The translations under genes and the position numbers were made by a program. Source: Arabidopsis thaliana (lineage: Eukaryota; Streptophyta; Magnoliopsida; Brassicales; Brassicaceae). From it: 64,000 nt of DNA. The notes beneath the pieces are model-generated. The model was not told where the DNA came from and searched no databases. It worked only from the letters and a program-made list of their open reading frames with translations. This document shows, in pieces, positions 1 to 10,505 of the stretch. The DNA lies in contig NC_003075.7 in NCBI RefSeq assembly GCF_000001735.4, positions 15,005,001 through 15,069,000 of the forward strand. The letters are read 5' to 3'. The stretch's first letter is position 1; each line of letters starts with the position of its first letter.

Positions 1-1017
1 AAACAGTGTAACAAGATTCTGGAGATAGCGGACAAAGAAATAGGTAACATAGACCAATACAGTGTCTTCACCCCAGCTTGTGTTGCCAATGCTTCCCAGT
101 CAAATATGTTGCTAAAGAAAAGACCTGTAAGTGGCCTTAAAACTTCTCTTTTCAATGTTACACTCTTTAGTGTCCTAATTTCTCTGTTTATTTTACTTAG
201 ATGACTAGCCGCGTGAGCGAACAGTATGATCCTTGTACGGAGAAACACACTACAGTTTATTTCAATCTTCCAGAGGTTCAAAAAGCCCTCCATGTCCCAC
301 CAGGACTTGCACCATCAAAATGGGATACTTGCAGGTAAAATTGCCTTGCAATATCTTAGAAACTTGGTTTTGGAGGAAATGAGCCTATTTAAGTATTGTA
401 ACAATTCTGATCCCGACAGCTTTGGTTATGCAGTGATGTCGTGAGTGAACACTGGAATGACTCTCCTTCCTCGGTTCTAAACATTTACCACGAGCTTATA
501 GCTGCTGGGCTTCGTATCTGGGTTTTCAGGTCTCTTTCTCTAAATATATCCACTGAAAGCACTTTAACGATATCTTTTCTTCAAGTGTTTTGGCGTTTTG
601 GTGGTAAAAAGAAAAGGTTTTGTTCTTTGGTAACAGTGGGGACGCAGATGCCGTTGTACCAGTCACATCAACCCGGTACAGTATCGATGCACTAAACCTT
701 CGTCCTTTGAGTGCCTATGGTCCTTGGTACTTAGATGGACAGGTACAAAACAAAACTCAAGATGAGAAAATGAGAATCCTTTTCTTATGTTATAAGAAAA
801 ACTTATAAACAGTCATGATTTGAAACAGGTGGGAGGGTGGAGTCAGCAGTATGCTGGTCTGAACTTTGTGACAGTGAGAGGTGCAGGCCATGAAGTTCCT
901 TTGCACAGACCGAAGCAAGCTCTTGCGCTCTTCAAGGCTTTTATATCTGGAACTCCATTGTCCACACATGAGAACAGCATCAGCCGCGACATGTCTGAAC
1001 TCGTTAGTGACTCATAA
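1..1017 (+). CDS. SCPL29: Serine carboxypeptidase-like protein, 3' part (SCPL29)
   Basis: C-terminal 216 residues of a family S10 serine carboxypeptidase, a secreted or vacuolar alpha/beta hydrolase; the 5' end lies outside the window. Exons I read: 1-126, 201-334, 434-529, 637-742, 829-1017, all GT-AG and in frame. The catalytic Asp is visible in the motif SGDADAVVP (start of exon 4) and the catalytic His in [11 protein letters not shown] (last exon); the Ser would be upstream. The segment [10 protein letters not shown] is also typical of the family. Members either cleave C-terminal residues or act as acyltransferases, and the substrate cannot be told from this part. The symbol is from memory of locus At4g30810. 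An AATAAA signal lies at 1104-1109. Confidence 0.9.
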
Positions 1018-1386
1018 TGAGTTCTGATTTGATGTAATGTGTGATTTGGATTCTCAATCAAAAACTTTCCACATAGGCCGTTGAAATAAGAAGAGGGAAA
1101 GAGAATAAATCAGTGTTTTAAGTGATACGTTCAATGCTTCTTCTTCTTCTGGTTGTTTGTTTGTTTGGATAAACATTTGCTGCTTGGAATCTAATAAAAG
1201 AAGTTTCTACCATTTGTCAGCCATACGATCCTTGAATAACAACAACATATTCTTGTGTAATGAGAAAGTGAAGTCTGATCTGTGATGTATAGGACTGGGT
1301 ATTAATCTGGTAACGGATATAATACTGGGGTAGAAAATAGAATTTAGACTAGTATTGGGGGTCTAAACGAAATTATACAGAAGCAT
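1018..1386. other. 3' UTR of the SCPL gene and spacer
   Basis: Holds the 3' untranslated sequence of the carboxypeptidase gene, with an AATAAA at 1104-1109, and then a short spacer before the MAT1 promoter. No coding sequence seen. Confidence 0.6.
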
Positions 1387-1445
1387 TGGGCTTGACTTGG
1401 CCCATGAGACCTAAGCCCATATTTTAAAGAATTAGGGGTTTCTTC
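1387..1445 (+). promoter_or_regulatory. Site II cluster and telo-box-like motif upstream of MAT1
   Basis: Three TGGGCY elements (TGGGCT at 1387-1392, GGCCCA at 1399-1404, AGCCCA at 1414-1419) are followed by AGGGGTTT near 1434-1441. Site II elements next to telo-box-like motifs are typical of plant housekeeping and cell-cycle promoters. That suits a CDK-activating-kinase component. Confidence 0.6.
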
Positions 1446-2143
1446 TTCCTTTGTCTGTTCAAATTGAAGAAACCTGTTTTTTTTTTTTTTTTTCTGGAAG
1501 TGAATTGTCTTGAGTTGAACATTGAACTTCAATTGGTCGGAATCTGCAATTTCTGAGGTAAAGGTTTCATTTTTAACCTTTATTTGTTTGGGTTAAGATG
1601 AGATCTACGACGTTTTGAATGAGGATTCGGACGGTTGGGTGTTTCAGGTTTGGGCTCAGTGTCTTCTCTCGCGCGTCCCTCTTCACCTTCTTATTTCTAC
1701 CTGTGAGTCTCACTTTTCTTCTCTCCGGTCTTTAGCATTCTATTGAATAGAAGAATTGGCATATAGCTATTAGCTATTTTCCTCAGATCGTGTTTTAGGC
1801 GACTTTCTGTTCTCGCTTGCTTAACATTGTACTTCAGTGTCGAATTCATATCCTACACATGAGTCTACATAAACATTGTGCTTTATGCTTGCTTCCTTAG
1901 TTCCTCAGAAATCCTTGGAAAATCCGCAGATTTATCTTCTTCGCTATCTGGAATTGTTTTCTTCGTAGGTTTCTTCTCGTTCATGTGTTTTTCCCTATTG
2001 GGATAATGGTTTTCAGCTCTAAAGATTCTATAGCCGAAAGTAAAAATAAGACTTGTGTAATATTTGCTGCAGCTTTATTTGCGAAATCACGTCTAAAACC
2101 TTGTAGGTAGAGGAAAGGACAAGAATCCCAGGCAGAAGCAACC
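1446..2143 (+). other. 5' UTR region of MAT1, probably with an intron
   Basis: Stretch between the site II cluster and the MAT1 start codon. It contains a 17-nt poly(T) run near 1477-1493, a plausible 5' UTR donor near 1558, and pyrimidine-rich intron-like sequence. Nothing resembling an upstream RING exon (spaced Cys/His pairs) was seen in any frame. Confidence 0.4.
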
Positions 2144-3378
2144 ATGGTGATGGTGTCTAATTCTACCCATCAAAATAAGGAAATACATGTCAGAAGGAGA
2201 ATCTCTGAGATGTATTCTTCGTTCTGATCTTTTTCTCTCGTTGCATATCATGCTTGCCTGTGCAAATGGTGTGATATTTAAACCCCTTGATCAATCTACT
2301 GCGTATTGATCAGTATAGACTCTTAGCATGTATAGCGCTAAATTTCACATCTGATCATTTTTATAGAAAATACTTTGTTCACTGCATACACTTAATGAAG
2401 CAATTCTCCCATCTATGGACCCAGTGAGATGCTCCATTGTTTCCTAGCATACCTTAGCATAAAATGGAGATCTTTAGTCACAGTTTCTAACAGATGAGAT
2501 ATAGATTTATATTAAGGTATCAATTTTTTCATTCTGTAGAAGCAGAGTATTTTCAGCCTCTTGAGTATCATGTTTTTTTTTCTTTCTTTCTGGTGATGCA
2601 GATACAATAGACGGGAAGAGGAGTTTCCATCACTTAAAGACTACAATGACTACTTGGAAGAAGTGGAGTGCATGGGTTAGTTTCACTTGTGCTCCTTATT
2701 TTCTCTATTCATGCAAGACAAGACCAATGTATATATTACCTTCTATTCCACCAGTATTCGACTTGATAGATGGAATCAATGTCGAGGCGATTGAGCAGAA
2801 GATTAAGAGATATTCTAAGGAGAATGCTGAACAGATAATGATTAATAGAGCTCGTAAGGTAGGGCCTACGTTAGCCTTACTTTTTCTTATCTTGGTTAGA
2901 TGAATGAGTAGAGGAAAAGAAAGAAGATTAAAAGCATGTTTGGTTATATGATATCACTGTGCAAATTGCTTTTGGTGTATTTACAATTTGCTCCAACAGG
3001 CAGAAGAATTGACTGCAGCCTTGGCAGCTTGCAAGGCCAAACCCCCACAGACAGATGCTGACACGGTAAATTGGGTTTTAATTTTCATATCAACAAGCAG
3101 ATGAAGTTTCCTGACGAAGCTGAAATCTCTTTACTTGTTTACGCATTTTGTAGTCGTCGAACCATGGGGTCACGGCTGGAACTACATATGGTCAGGCTTC
3201 ACGACCAACGGGAATGGGCCCACAACCTGTACCTATAGTAGGTGGAGCAGAGCGTCAACATTACGCTATGGAAGACGAAGCGACGAGGAGGATGAAAGCA
3301 GAGAGAGCTGGAGGATTTTCTTTAGAGATAAGCAAGAGGAGGGCTTTGGAAGAAGCATTTGCAAGCATTTGGGTTTGA
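2144..3378 (+). CDS. MAT1, CDK-activating kinase assembly factor (lacks RING)
   Basis: Five exons (2144-2211, 2602-2675, 2755-2858, 3000-3065, 3154-3378) give a 178-residue protein. The segment around residues 20-45 (YNRREEEFPSLKDYNDYLEE) matches the MAT1 core that follows the RING finger in animals and yeast. A coiled-coil-like stretch follows (IEQKIKRYSKENAEQIMINR), and a short conserved C-terminus ends in AFASIWV. MAT1 holds CDK7-type kinase and cyclin H together as CAK and tethers them to TFIIH in the nucleus. The animal protein is about 309 residues with an N-terminal RING; here the start codon falls where the RING should already have ended. The start is supported by its position directly before the conserved core. 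Corresponds to At4g30820 from memory. Confidence 0.85.
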
Positions 3379-3642
3379 TTTCTCAAGCGATATTAGTTTT
3401 GTCCCTTATGATAGTGACTAGGAGGTCTTGATAGCTTCCATTGTTGTCTCAGTTTACTGTCTTTTACTCTTGTGGCTGGTTTGTTTTGTATAGTTGACAA
3501 GACTCTATTACGGGCATCAAGGAAAACAAAATTTACGAAAGAAAAATCGCAAAAAATACATGTACTTGTTCAATTGTAGAGAGACGGAAACAGATGGTAG
3601 AACAGAAGCAAAAAATAAGGAGGATGGACATAGTTATTGAAT
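3379..3642. other. Spacer between convergent MAT1 and DC1 pseudogene
   Basis: MAT1 3' UTR and a short AT-rich spacer; no gene seen. Confidence 0.4.
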
Positions 3643-4252
3643 TTAAAGGGATTTTGATGTCCATATCAAAGACATAGTTTCATCTTTAGCAGTTACACCG
3701 TTCCCAGTTGCCATAACATTTTCCTCTGTTTCCATACCCATCAGTATATCAAGAAATGATTCGGCACCGTCTAAACAAGACATAGAACAAAAATTCAACT
3801 TAGGAAACTTGAGGTATATGTAACCTCGGCAACACAGGCCACATAATTTGCAAATTAATCGACTCTGGCTACTGTTACGAACAACTTCCCCTTTTAGGTC
3901 ATCGCAACTGAATGTGGAACCACACTTTATGTAAGCAGAGGAGTCAAAACACGCATAGATGGTGGATAGTGGTGCAACATATGTTGCAAGTGTAGAACCA
4001 TGTTGTCGTATCTATTTTTTCTTCACATATTTCGCACCAGTAGATTTCATCTGTGCTAGTGCTATCTTCATAGCAAAGAGAGAGAGGATGCTCATCATAT
4101 TTCCAGCATAACTGATATGGGATGGTTGCACATTTATAACACATTGTAAACTCACATTGAGTACATTCTAGTAGATTAGCCGACAAACACATTCTATTGG
4201 AACTAATACGTGTTCCGCCACTGCTGCTTCTCTTCATCTCGAACACGATCAT
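3643..4252 (-). pseudogene. DC1 (Cys/His-rich C1) domain gene remnant
   Basis: The minus strand reads 102 residues with repeated Cys/His pairs (CTQCEFTMCYKC, WCEICEEKIDTTTWFYTCNIC, then TIHHLCVF). This is the pattern of plant divergent C1 zinc-binding domains. The frame stops at 3944, and the expected continuation (SSAYIKCGSTFSCD and more Cys pairs) resumes one base out of register and runs to a stop at 3643-3645. Plant DC1 proteins are usually several hundred residues with many C1 units, so this is a 5'-truncated and frameshifted remnant, unless a small unseen intron repairs the frame. No function should be assumed. Confidence 0.65.
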
Positions 4253-4604
4253 ATTTCTCTGAGTCTTAGATGATGTTCATGGCAATTTTGCGATTATTTT
4301 TCTCCAAATAGTATTACTTTTAAAATTTCACTCCCTTTTTTTTAGTCTCAAAATAAAAGTTGGTCAAAAAAATAAAATTAATAAACAAAATAAAAGTTGG
4401 TCCGACCGAATTGAACCAGCAAAGCCGATATGATCTCCGGTTTACTGAATATAGCAAAGCAATCCCAGTAAGAAAATAAGCTCTATCTCTTGCTGCAGCG
4501 ATTAGGCTCTTCCTATATCCTCTCGTTCCGCTTAATCGTCAACACCAGAGAAGCTGGAACCTTTTGTTATCCGGTTTAAGCAAATGTTTTGGTAGCTCGC
4601 TTTG
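4253..4604. other. Spacer and 5' leader of BFA2
   Basis: AT-rich spacer. It contains a short direct repeat (AATAAAAGTTGGTC/GTCC near 4352-4368 and 4386-4402) followed by the BFA2 5' leader. No coding sequence seen. Confidence 0.4.
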
Positions 4605-7319
4605 ATGGGTTCGTTAAGGTTTTCCATTCCATTGGACCCATTTGACTCAAAAAGAAAAAGGTTTCATTTTTCTGCAAACCCTTCTCAGTTTCCTGACCAA
4701 TTTCCAATTCACTTTGTTACCAGTAGTATTCACGCCACTAGAGCTTCCTCAATCGGTTCTTCGACTAGGGTGCTTGACAAAATTCGAGTCTCTAGTCTCG
4801 GTACTGAAGCAAACGAGAATGCTATTAATTCTGCAAGTGCAGCTCCTGTGGAGAGAAGCCGGAGTTCTAAATTGAGTGGTGATCAGAGAGGGACAAAGAA
4901 ATATGTAGCTCGGAAGTTCAGTTTCCGAAGAGGAAGCAATGATCTTGAGCTTGAGAATTTGTTTGTGAACAATGGGGAAATAGATGTTAACTATTCCGCT
5001 ATTAAGCCCGGTCAGAGTTTGGAGCATTGCAATGGAATATTGAAACGGCTTGAGAGTTGCAGTGACACGAATGCCATCAAATTCTTTGATTGGATGAGAT
5101 GTAATGGTAAATTGGTAGGTAACTTTGTTGCTTATAGTTTGATTCTCAGAGTTTTAGGAAGGAGAGAAGAATGGGACCGAGCCGAGGATCTGATCAAGGA
5201 GCTGTGTGGATTTCATGAGTTTCAGAAGAGTTATCAGGTCTTCAACACGGTTATATATGCATGTACTAAAAAGGGAAATGTGAAATTAGCTTCAAAGTGG
5301 TTTCACATGATGTTGGAGTTTGGTGTTAGACCAAATGTGGCTACAATAGGTATGCTCATGGGTCTTTACCAGAAGAACTGGAATGTTGAAGAAGCGGAAT
5401 TTGCATTTTCTCATATGAGAAAATTCGGGATTGTGTGTGAATCTGCTTACTCCTCGATGATAACGATTTACACGCGTTTGAGATTATATGATAAAGCAGA
5501 GGAAGTTATAGACTTGATGAAACAAGATAGAGTGAGGCTGAAGTTAGAGAATTGGTTAGTGATGCTTAATGCTTATAGTCAACAAGGAAAAATGGAGCTA
5601 GCTGAATCTATATTGGTTTCTATGGAAGCTGCGGGGTTTTCTCCGAATATCATTGCATACAATACTCTGATAACTGGTTATGGTAAGATTTTTAAGATGG
5701 AGGCTGCACAGGGTTTGTTCCACCGCCTCTGTAATATTGGGCTGGAACCAGATGAGACAAGTTACAGGTCAATGATTGAAGGTTGGGGCCGCGCTGACAA
5801 TTACGAGGAGGCAAAACATTACTATCAAGAGCTGAAGCGGTGTGGTTATAAACCCAATTCATTCAATCTTTTTACTTTAATCAATTTACAGGCTAAATAT
5901 GGAGACAGAGATGGTGCTATTAAGACAATCGAAGATATGACTGGTATCGGGTGCCAATATTCCTCGATTCTTGGCATCATTCTGCAGGCTTATGAGAAGG
6001 TGGGGAAGATTGATGTGGTGCCTTGCGTTCTCAAAGGTTCTTTTCATAATCATATCCGTTTAAACCAGACTTCTTTCTCGAGTCTAGTGATGGCATATGT
6101 CAAACATGGTATGGTTGATGATTGCTTGGGGTTGTTGCGAGAAAAAAAGTGGAGAGACTCAGCATTTGAGTCCCACTTGTATCATCTGTTGATTTGCTCT
6201 TGCAAAGAATCTGGTCAACTTACTGATGCTGTGAAAATATACAACCATAAAATGGAATCTGATGAAGAGATAAATCTGCACATTACGTCTACAATGATTG
6301 ACATTTATACTGTGATGGGTGAGTTTAGTGAAGCGGAGAAGCTTTATTTAAATTTGAAATCTTCTGGAGTTGTGTTGGACAGGATTGGATTCAGTATTGT
6401 GGTGCGGATGTATGTGAAAGCCGGATCCTTGGAAGAAGCCTGTTCTGTCCTAGAAATCATGGATGAGCAGAAAGACATTGTTCCGGATGTGTACTTGTTC
6501 CGCGATATGCTTCGGATATATCAGAAGTGTGACCTTCAGGATAAACTCCAGCATCTGTACTACAGGATTCGAAAGAGTGGGATCCATTGGAATCAGGAGA
6601 TGTACAATTGTGTTATAAACTGCTGCGCACGTGCTCTTCCGCTTGATGAACTCTCAGGAACCTTTGAGGAAATGATTCGATATGGATTCACTCCTAATAC
6701 TGTCACATTCAATGTCCTCCTTGATGTATATGGTAAAGCCAAGCTCTTCAAAAAGGTTAACGAGCTTTTCTTGTTGGCGAAAAGACACGGAGTTGTGGAT
6801 GTTATATCCTACAACACCATTATAGCTGCCTATGGAAAGAACAAGGACTATACAAACATGTCATCAGCGATTAAGAATATGCAATTTGACGGGTTTTCTG
6901 TGTCACTTGAAGCTTATAATACTTTGTTGGATGCATATGGGAAAGATAAACAGATGGAGAAATTCAGAAGCATCTTGAAAAGAATGAAGAAGTCGACTAG
7001 TGGACCGGATCATTATACATACAACATCATGATCAATATATATGGAGAGCAAGGATGGATCGATGAAGTCGCTGATGTTCTGAAAGAATTGAAAGAATCG
7101 GGACTTGGTCCTGACTTGTGTAGCTATAACACGCTGATAAAGGCGTATGGTATAGGTGGAATGGTTGAAGAAGCTGTTGGGTTGGTGAAGGAGATGAGGG
7201 GAAGGAACATAATACCTGATAAAGTAACTTACACCAATTTGGTCACAGCTTTGCGCAGGAATGATGAATTTCTTGAGGCTATTAAATGGTCTTTGTGGAT
7301 GAAACAGATGGGTATATAG
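4605..7319 (+). CDS. BFA2: Chloroplast PPR protein BFA2
   Basis: A single uninterrupted frame of 904 residues from the ATG at 4605; the codon just before it is TTG and is not a eukaryotic start. The first ~70 residues are Ser/Arg-rich and poor in acids, like a plastid transit peptide. From about residue 160 to the end there are tandem 35-residue P-type pentatricopeptide repeats, recognisable by units such as YNTLITGYGK, FNVLLDVYGKA, YNTIIAAYGK and YNIMINIYGEQGW. No E, DYW or SMR tail is present. P-class PPR proteins bind defined organellar RNAs. I recall this locus (At4g30825) as BIOGENESIS FACTOR REQUIRED FOR ATP SYNTHASE 2, which stabilises the plastid atpH/atpF transcript. Absence of introns is usual for PPR genes. 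Confidence 0.9.
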   Translation: MGSLRFSIPLDPFDSKRKRFHFSANPSQFPDQFPIHFVTSSIHATRASSIGSSTRVLDKIRVSSLGTEANENAINSASAAPVERSRSSKLSGDQRGTKKYVARKFSFRRGSNDLELENLFVNNGEIDVNYSAIKPGQSLEHCNGILKRLESCSDTNAIKFFDWMRCNGKLVGNFVAYSLILRVLGRREEWDRAEDLIKELCGFHEFQKSYQVFNTVIYACTKKGNVKLASKWFHMMLEFGVRPNVATIGMLMGLYQKNWNVEEAEFAFSHMRKFGIVCESAYSSMITIYTRLRLYDKAEEVIDLMKQDRVRLKLENWLVMLNAYSQQGKMELAESILVSMEAAGFSPNIIAYNTLITGYGKIFKMEAAQGLFHRLCNIGLEPDETSYRSMIEGWGRADNYEEAKHYYQELKRCGYKPNSFNLFTLINLQAKYGDRDGAIKTIEDMTGIGCQYSSILGIILQAYEKVGKIDVVPCVLKGSFHNHIRLNQTSFSSLVMAYVKHGMVDDCLGLLREKKWRDSAFESHLYHLLICSCKESGQLTDAVKIYNHKMESDEEINLHITSTMIDIYTVMGEFSEAEKLYLNLKSSGVVLDRIGFSIVVRMYVKAGSLEEACSVLEIMDEQKDIVPDVYLFRDMLRIYQKCDLQDKLQHLYYRIRKSGIHWNQEMYNCVINCCARALPLDELSGTFEEMIRYGFTPNTVTFNVLLDVYGKAKLFKKVNELFLLAKRHGVVDVISYNTIIAAYGKNKDYTNMSSAIKNMQFDGFSVSLEAYNTLLDAYGKDKQMEKFRSILKRMKKSTSGPDHYTYNIMINIYGEQGWIDEVADVLKELKESGLGPDLCSYNTLIKAYGIGGMVEEAVGLVKEMRGRNIIPDKVTYTNLVTALRRNDEFLEAIKWSLWMKQMGI

Positions 7320-7592
7320 AATAGCTGATTTTATTTTCGGTGGTTTATTTTGGTCTATAATGGATGCCTCTTTTGATAAGAATCCAAATGAGGCATGCGT
7401 GTATATTTTGAATTTGGATCAGTGATAAAAATGTTAAATGTATAATTCTCAATGCTATAAATTTCTAGTGTCTTTCTATCTTGAAATAATTACTAGAATA
7501 GAACACAATTGTATGTTTATTTCTAGAATAGAACACATCTTTTTTTTATTATTCACATATTTTCAGTACTTGTATAATTACAGTTAACACCC
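7320..7592. other. BFA2 3' flank
   Basis: AT-rich 3' flank of BFA2, with a short tandem duplication of CTAGAATAGAACACA near 7493-7507 and 7523-7537. It ends in TTAACACCC (7584-7592), which may be the left target-site copy of the element that follows. Confidence 0.4.
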
Positions 7593-7776
7593 TTGATTAG
7601 TTTTAATTAAATATTATTATTAAATTCGTTTTTAATTAAAAAATAAATAAAAAAACAGTGATTATCCATGTCACCAATCCATGTCATTTACCCTAATCCA
7701 CGTCATCCGAAACCAAAAATTCTCTTAAAACTTTCAGTTTCTCATTTTTTCAGCATATCTCACTGTTCATCCGCGC

Positions 7777-7801
7777 AAAAAAAAAAAAAAAAAAAAAAAA
7801 A
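7777..7801 (+). repeat. Poly(A) run, 25 A
   Basis: Uninterrupted run of 25 adenines inside the putative element, immediately before sequence that looks like a plant 5' leader (CT-rich, with AAACCCTAA). Confidence 0.95.
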
Positions 7802-8215
7802 TTGTCGCTCTCTTCTCTCGTTCATTCGACGAAACCCTAATTTTGTCGCCGTTCTTTACTTATCTCGTCTCTTTCGGCCGAAACTCTTTCGATGGTGTCG
7901 AATTTCAAGTCATCAAAAATCAAAACCCAAATCAAAGAGATCTATGGAATTTTATATGATTTGTTACAGGTTTGAGTTGAATCAAGAATAACTACTCTTT
8001 TACTTTGATTTTATATGTCTCTCGTTTAGTTTTCCTCTCAATCGATCTATTTAGAGATATTTCTACTTCTATCAATGTTTTGATTCATATGGTTTCGTCT
8101 TCCTCCTATGTATCCCTCAAACATATTCTTACGTTTCTTAATTTGATTGTTGTTATTTGGCCAATAAATTTCATATTGTCTTCCCCAGAAAAATGTTGCT
8201 TTTCGATCTGTATTA

Positions 8216-8702
8216 TAAATCAGCCGTAAAGTGATGTAAATCAGCCGTAATGTGATGTAACTCAGCCGTAACATATAATTTACACAATCTTTCGTCTTCC
8301 CTGAATGATAACTCAGCCGTGACATGTAATTTACCGAACCTTTCGTCTTCCCTGAAGCATATAACTCAGCCGTAACATATAATTTACACTCATCTTTCGT
8401 TTGCCCTTGAACATATAACTCAGCCGTGACATGTAAATTTATAGATGTCTTCCCTTAAACATATAACTCAGCCGTAATGTAATATTACCGAACCTTTCGT
8501 CTTCCCTGTAACATATAACTCAGCCGTGACATGTAAATTGACTGAACGTTTCGTTCTCCTTTAAGCATATAACTCAACCGTAATGTAATTTTATCGAACT
8601 TTTCGTCTTTCTTGGAACGTATAACTCAGTCGTGACATGTAAATTGACTGAACCTTTCGTCTTCCCTTAAGCATATAACTCAGCCGTGACATGTAAATTT
8701 GT
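8216..8702 (+). repeat. Tandem array built on ATAACTCAGCCGTRACATGTAA
   Basis: About eight head-to-tail units of roughly 50-60 bp, preceded by three short partial units. Each unit has ATAACTCAGCCGTRACAT, then TRTAATTTACCGAACC-like sequence, then TTTCGTCTTCCCT. Unit length and sequence vary, so this is a decayed satellite-like array rather than identical repeats. RC reading gives the spurious SRLSY-rich short ORFs. Confidence 0.9.
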
Positions 8703-9109
8703 CGCGAAACAATAAGAGATACAACATCTCGTCTAACTTTATCATCGAGCACCAACTTCACAAGTTTGTCGTGCGTTGTTTTCGCATCTATCTGCACAAG
8801 TTTACATTCTCTTTCATCAGTGTTAAATATGTATTTGTGTTTCTATACCCAATTCCCGGAAACAACAATTACCAAAACTAGATCAACCATATCGGGAGAA
8901 AGATGAAAGAAATTGAAGAAAAATGAGGAAAACGATGAGAAATTATAAGTTCCGGTGATGTGAAAAACTCAGTGAAGAAGACGAATCGAAAAAATTTGAC
9001 TCTTTTTTTTTGTCTTTTGATGATGCTGACATGGAATGATGACATGGAATATTACAGCCGACGTCGTTTTGAATTGATGAGGTGGCAACTAAGCCACCAA
9101 ACGAACATT

Positions 9110-9690
9110 TTATAACTCAGCCATCAAGCAAACCTATAAGTCAGTCGCAACATGAATACTATTACAGTAATTAAAAAAGGAAAAAAAACAAAGTTAAGTC
9201 AGCCGTGTAATGTCGTTACTCAACTAACTTAGCCGTAACGTTTTAAAACTCGGCCGTAACTGCATGCTATTATAGTAATTAATCTTTTGCACATAAGTCA
9301 GCCGTAACAAGGCTGAGTTATTTAGTAATCGAGCTCTTTACGGCTGATTTATAACACTTGATCATAACTCAGCTGTCACATCATTCCATAACTAAGCCGT
9401 CCAAAACTATAACTCGGCCGTGTCGAGGAAATAAGTCAGCCGTTTTCTCATAACTCAGCCATAACGTTGTCTGGGTTATCGTATAACTTCTTATAACTCG
9501 GCCAACATTCCTTAACTCAACCATACCGTTGCCTGAGTTATACTGTAACTCAGGCAACATTTTACAACTCAGCCGTAACGTTTGGCTGAGTTATACTCAT
9601 ACTTCGCCGTTTTGTTATGACTCATATATTTTTGACGTAAGTCAGCCGCAACATACCGTAACTCAGCCGGCTGAGTTCATTTAATCCACG
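9110..9690. repeat. Dispersed cloud of the CTCAGCCGTAAC motif, both orientations
   Basis: More than twenty variants of AACTCAGCCGTAAC (TAAGTCAGCCG, AACTCGGCCGT, AACTCAACCATA) and inverted copies (GGCTGAGTTAT) at irregular spacing. The cloud ends in a back-to-back pair, CTCAGCCGGCTGAG, near 9662-9675. Unlike the 8.2-8.7 kb array, spacing is not periodic, so copies look maintained or spread as short motifs. Confidence 0.85.
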
Positions 9691-9835
9691 TCAGCAAATT
9701 CTGACGTGGCAGTGGCATTCCCTGTAATTACGTTTTTTCCGGTAACGTTTAGTAGGGGCACGCTGGGTAATAAAAAAAAGTCGAAAATATAACAGTAATT
9801 AAAAAAAGTTCTGTCGTGTTCTGGTAATAACACCT

Positions 9836-10505
9836 AATTTCTTACCCATCACAGTTAATCTCCCTTCTATCTTTAGGAAAGTAAAGTTCATTGCTCTTTT
9901 TTTGTTCTTCAAAGAAAAGCTTACTGTTATTATAAACATTCATCATCTTCATTGCTCTTTCACTCGTCTTCCAAGTTCCAACCTTTCTCTGATGCGTATA
10001 CGTACGTGAACGTTCCTTAATAGCATAACTCAAAGTCTCAAAAGTTCAAAACGTTTTGAAACCGAAACAAACCTTTGAAGAAGAAGAAACATTAGTACTC
10101 GTCGTGTAGCCATATAAGGTGAATAACGAAACTTCTTCGCTAATCTCTTCACCTTCCTCTACGCGTTTTACTTTCACTTTATAAATCCAAATCTCCCTTC
10201 AGAAACCTAATCACACAAATCAACCTCTAGTTCTCGTCTTTATAAATTGTTAACCAAGAAAAACAATCTGATCAACAGTGAGTCTTTTGTATTTCTCTTC
10301 AATAGATATAATACACACACAAACAAGGAATCCACAAGACGATATTTTTGCTAATTGCCACTCATAAGACAATCTACGTACAATTGTGAGTTTTATACAA
10401 AGATTTACAAGTTTCTACTTTAGCCAAACAGAAACAGAACACAATGATAATATACACTCAAAACAAACACCAAAAATTTGCTTGTACCATTCTTTTTTCT
10501 TTGTC
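9836..10505. other. Spacer and 3' flank of the DUF593 gene
   Basis: No convincing gene. The proximal part (about 10350-10505) should be 3' UTR of the minus-strand gene that follows. Confidence 0.4.

Larger units (their letters stand above)
7593..9826. mobile_element. Probable non-autonomous Mutator/VANDAL-like element
   Basis: About 2.2 kb with no convincing coding capacity, bounded by imperfect 9-bp repeats: TTAACACCC at 7584-7592 and ATAACACCT at 9827-9835, 7 of 9 matching. There are no clear long terminal inverted repeats. It holds a captured-looking leader after a 25-A run, a ~55-bp tandem array (8255-8700), and an irregular cloud of the AACTCAGCCGTAAC-type motif in both orientations (9110-9690). 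Nine-bp duplications, poor TIRs and dense short motifs fit TIR-less Mutator (VANDAL) elements of Arabidopsis. The family assignment is an inference and the exact ends are uncertain. Confidence 0.45.

Noticed and set aside
7668-8229. Coding genes within the element (107- and 74-residue ORFs)
   Set aside because: The first spans the poly(A) run and leader-like CT-rich DNA. Neither shows domain, codon pattern or splice context.
8216-8702. CRISPR-like appearance of the repeat-spacer pattern
   Set aside because: Repeats are diverged, spacing is uneven and the between-repeat sequence is itself repeated. The context is a plant nuclear genome. It is a tandem array within a transposon-like element.
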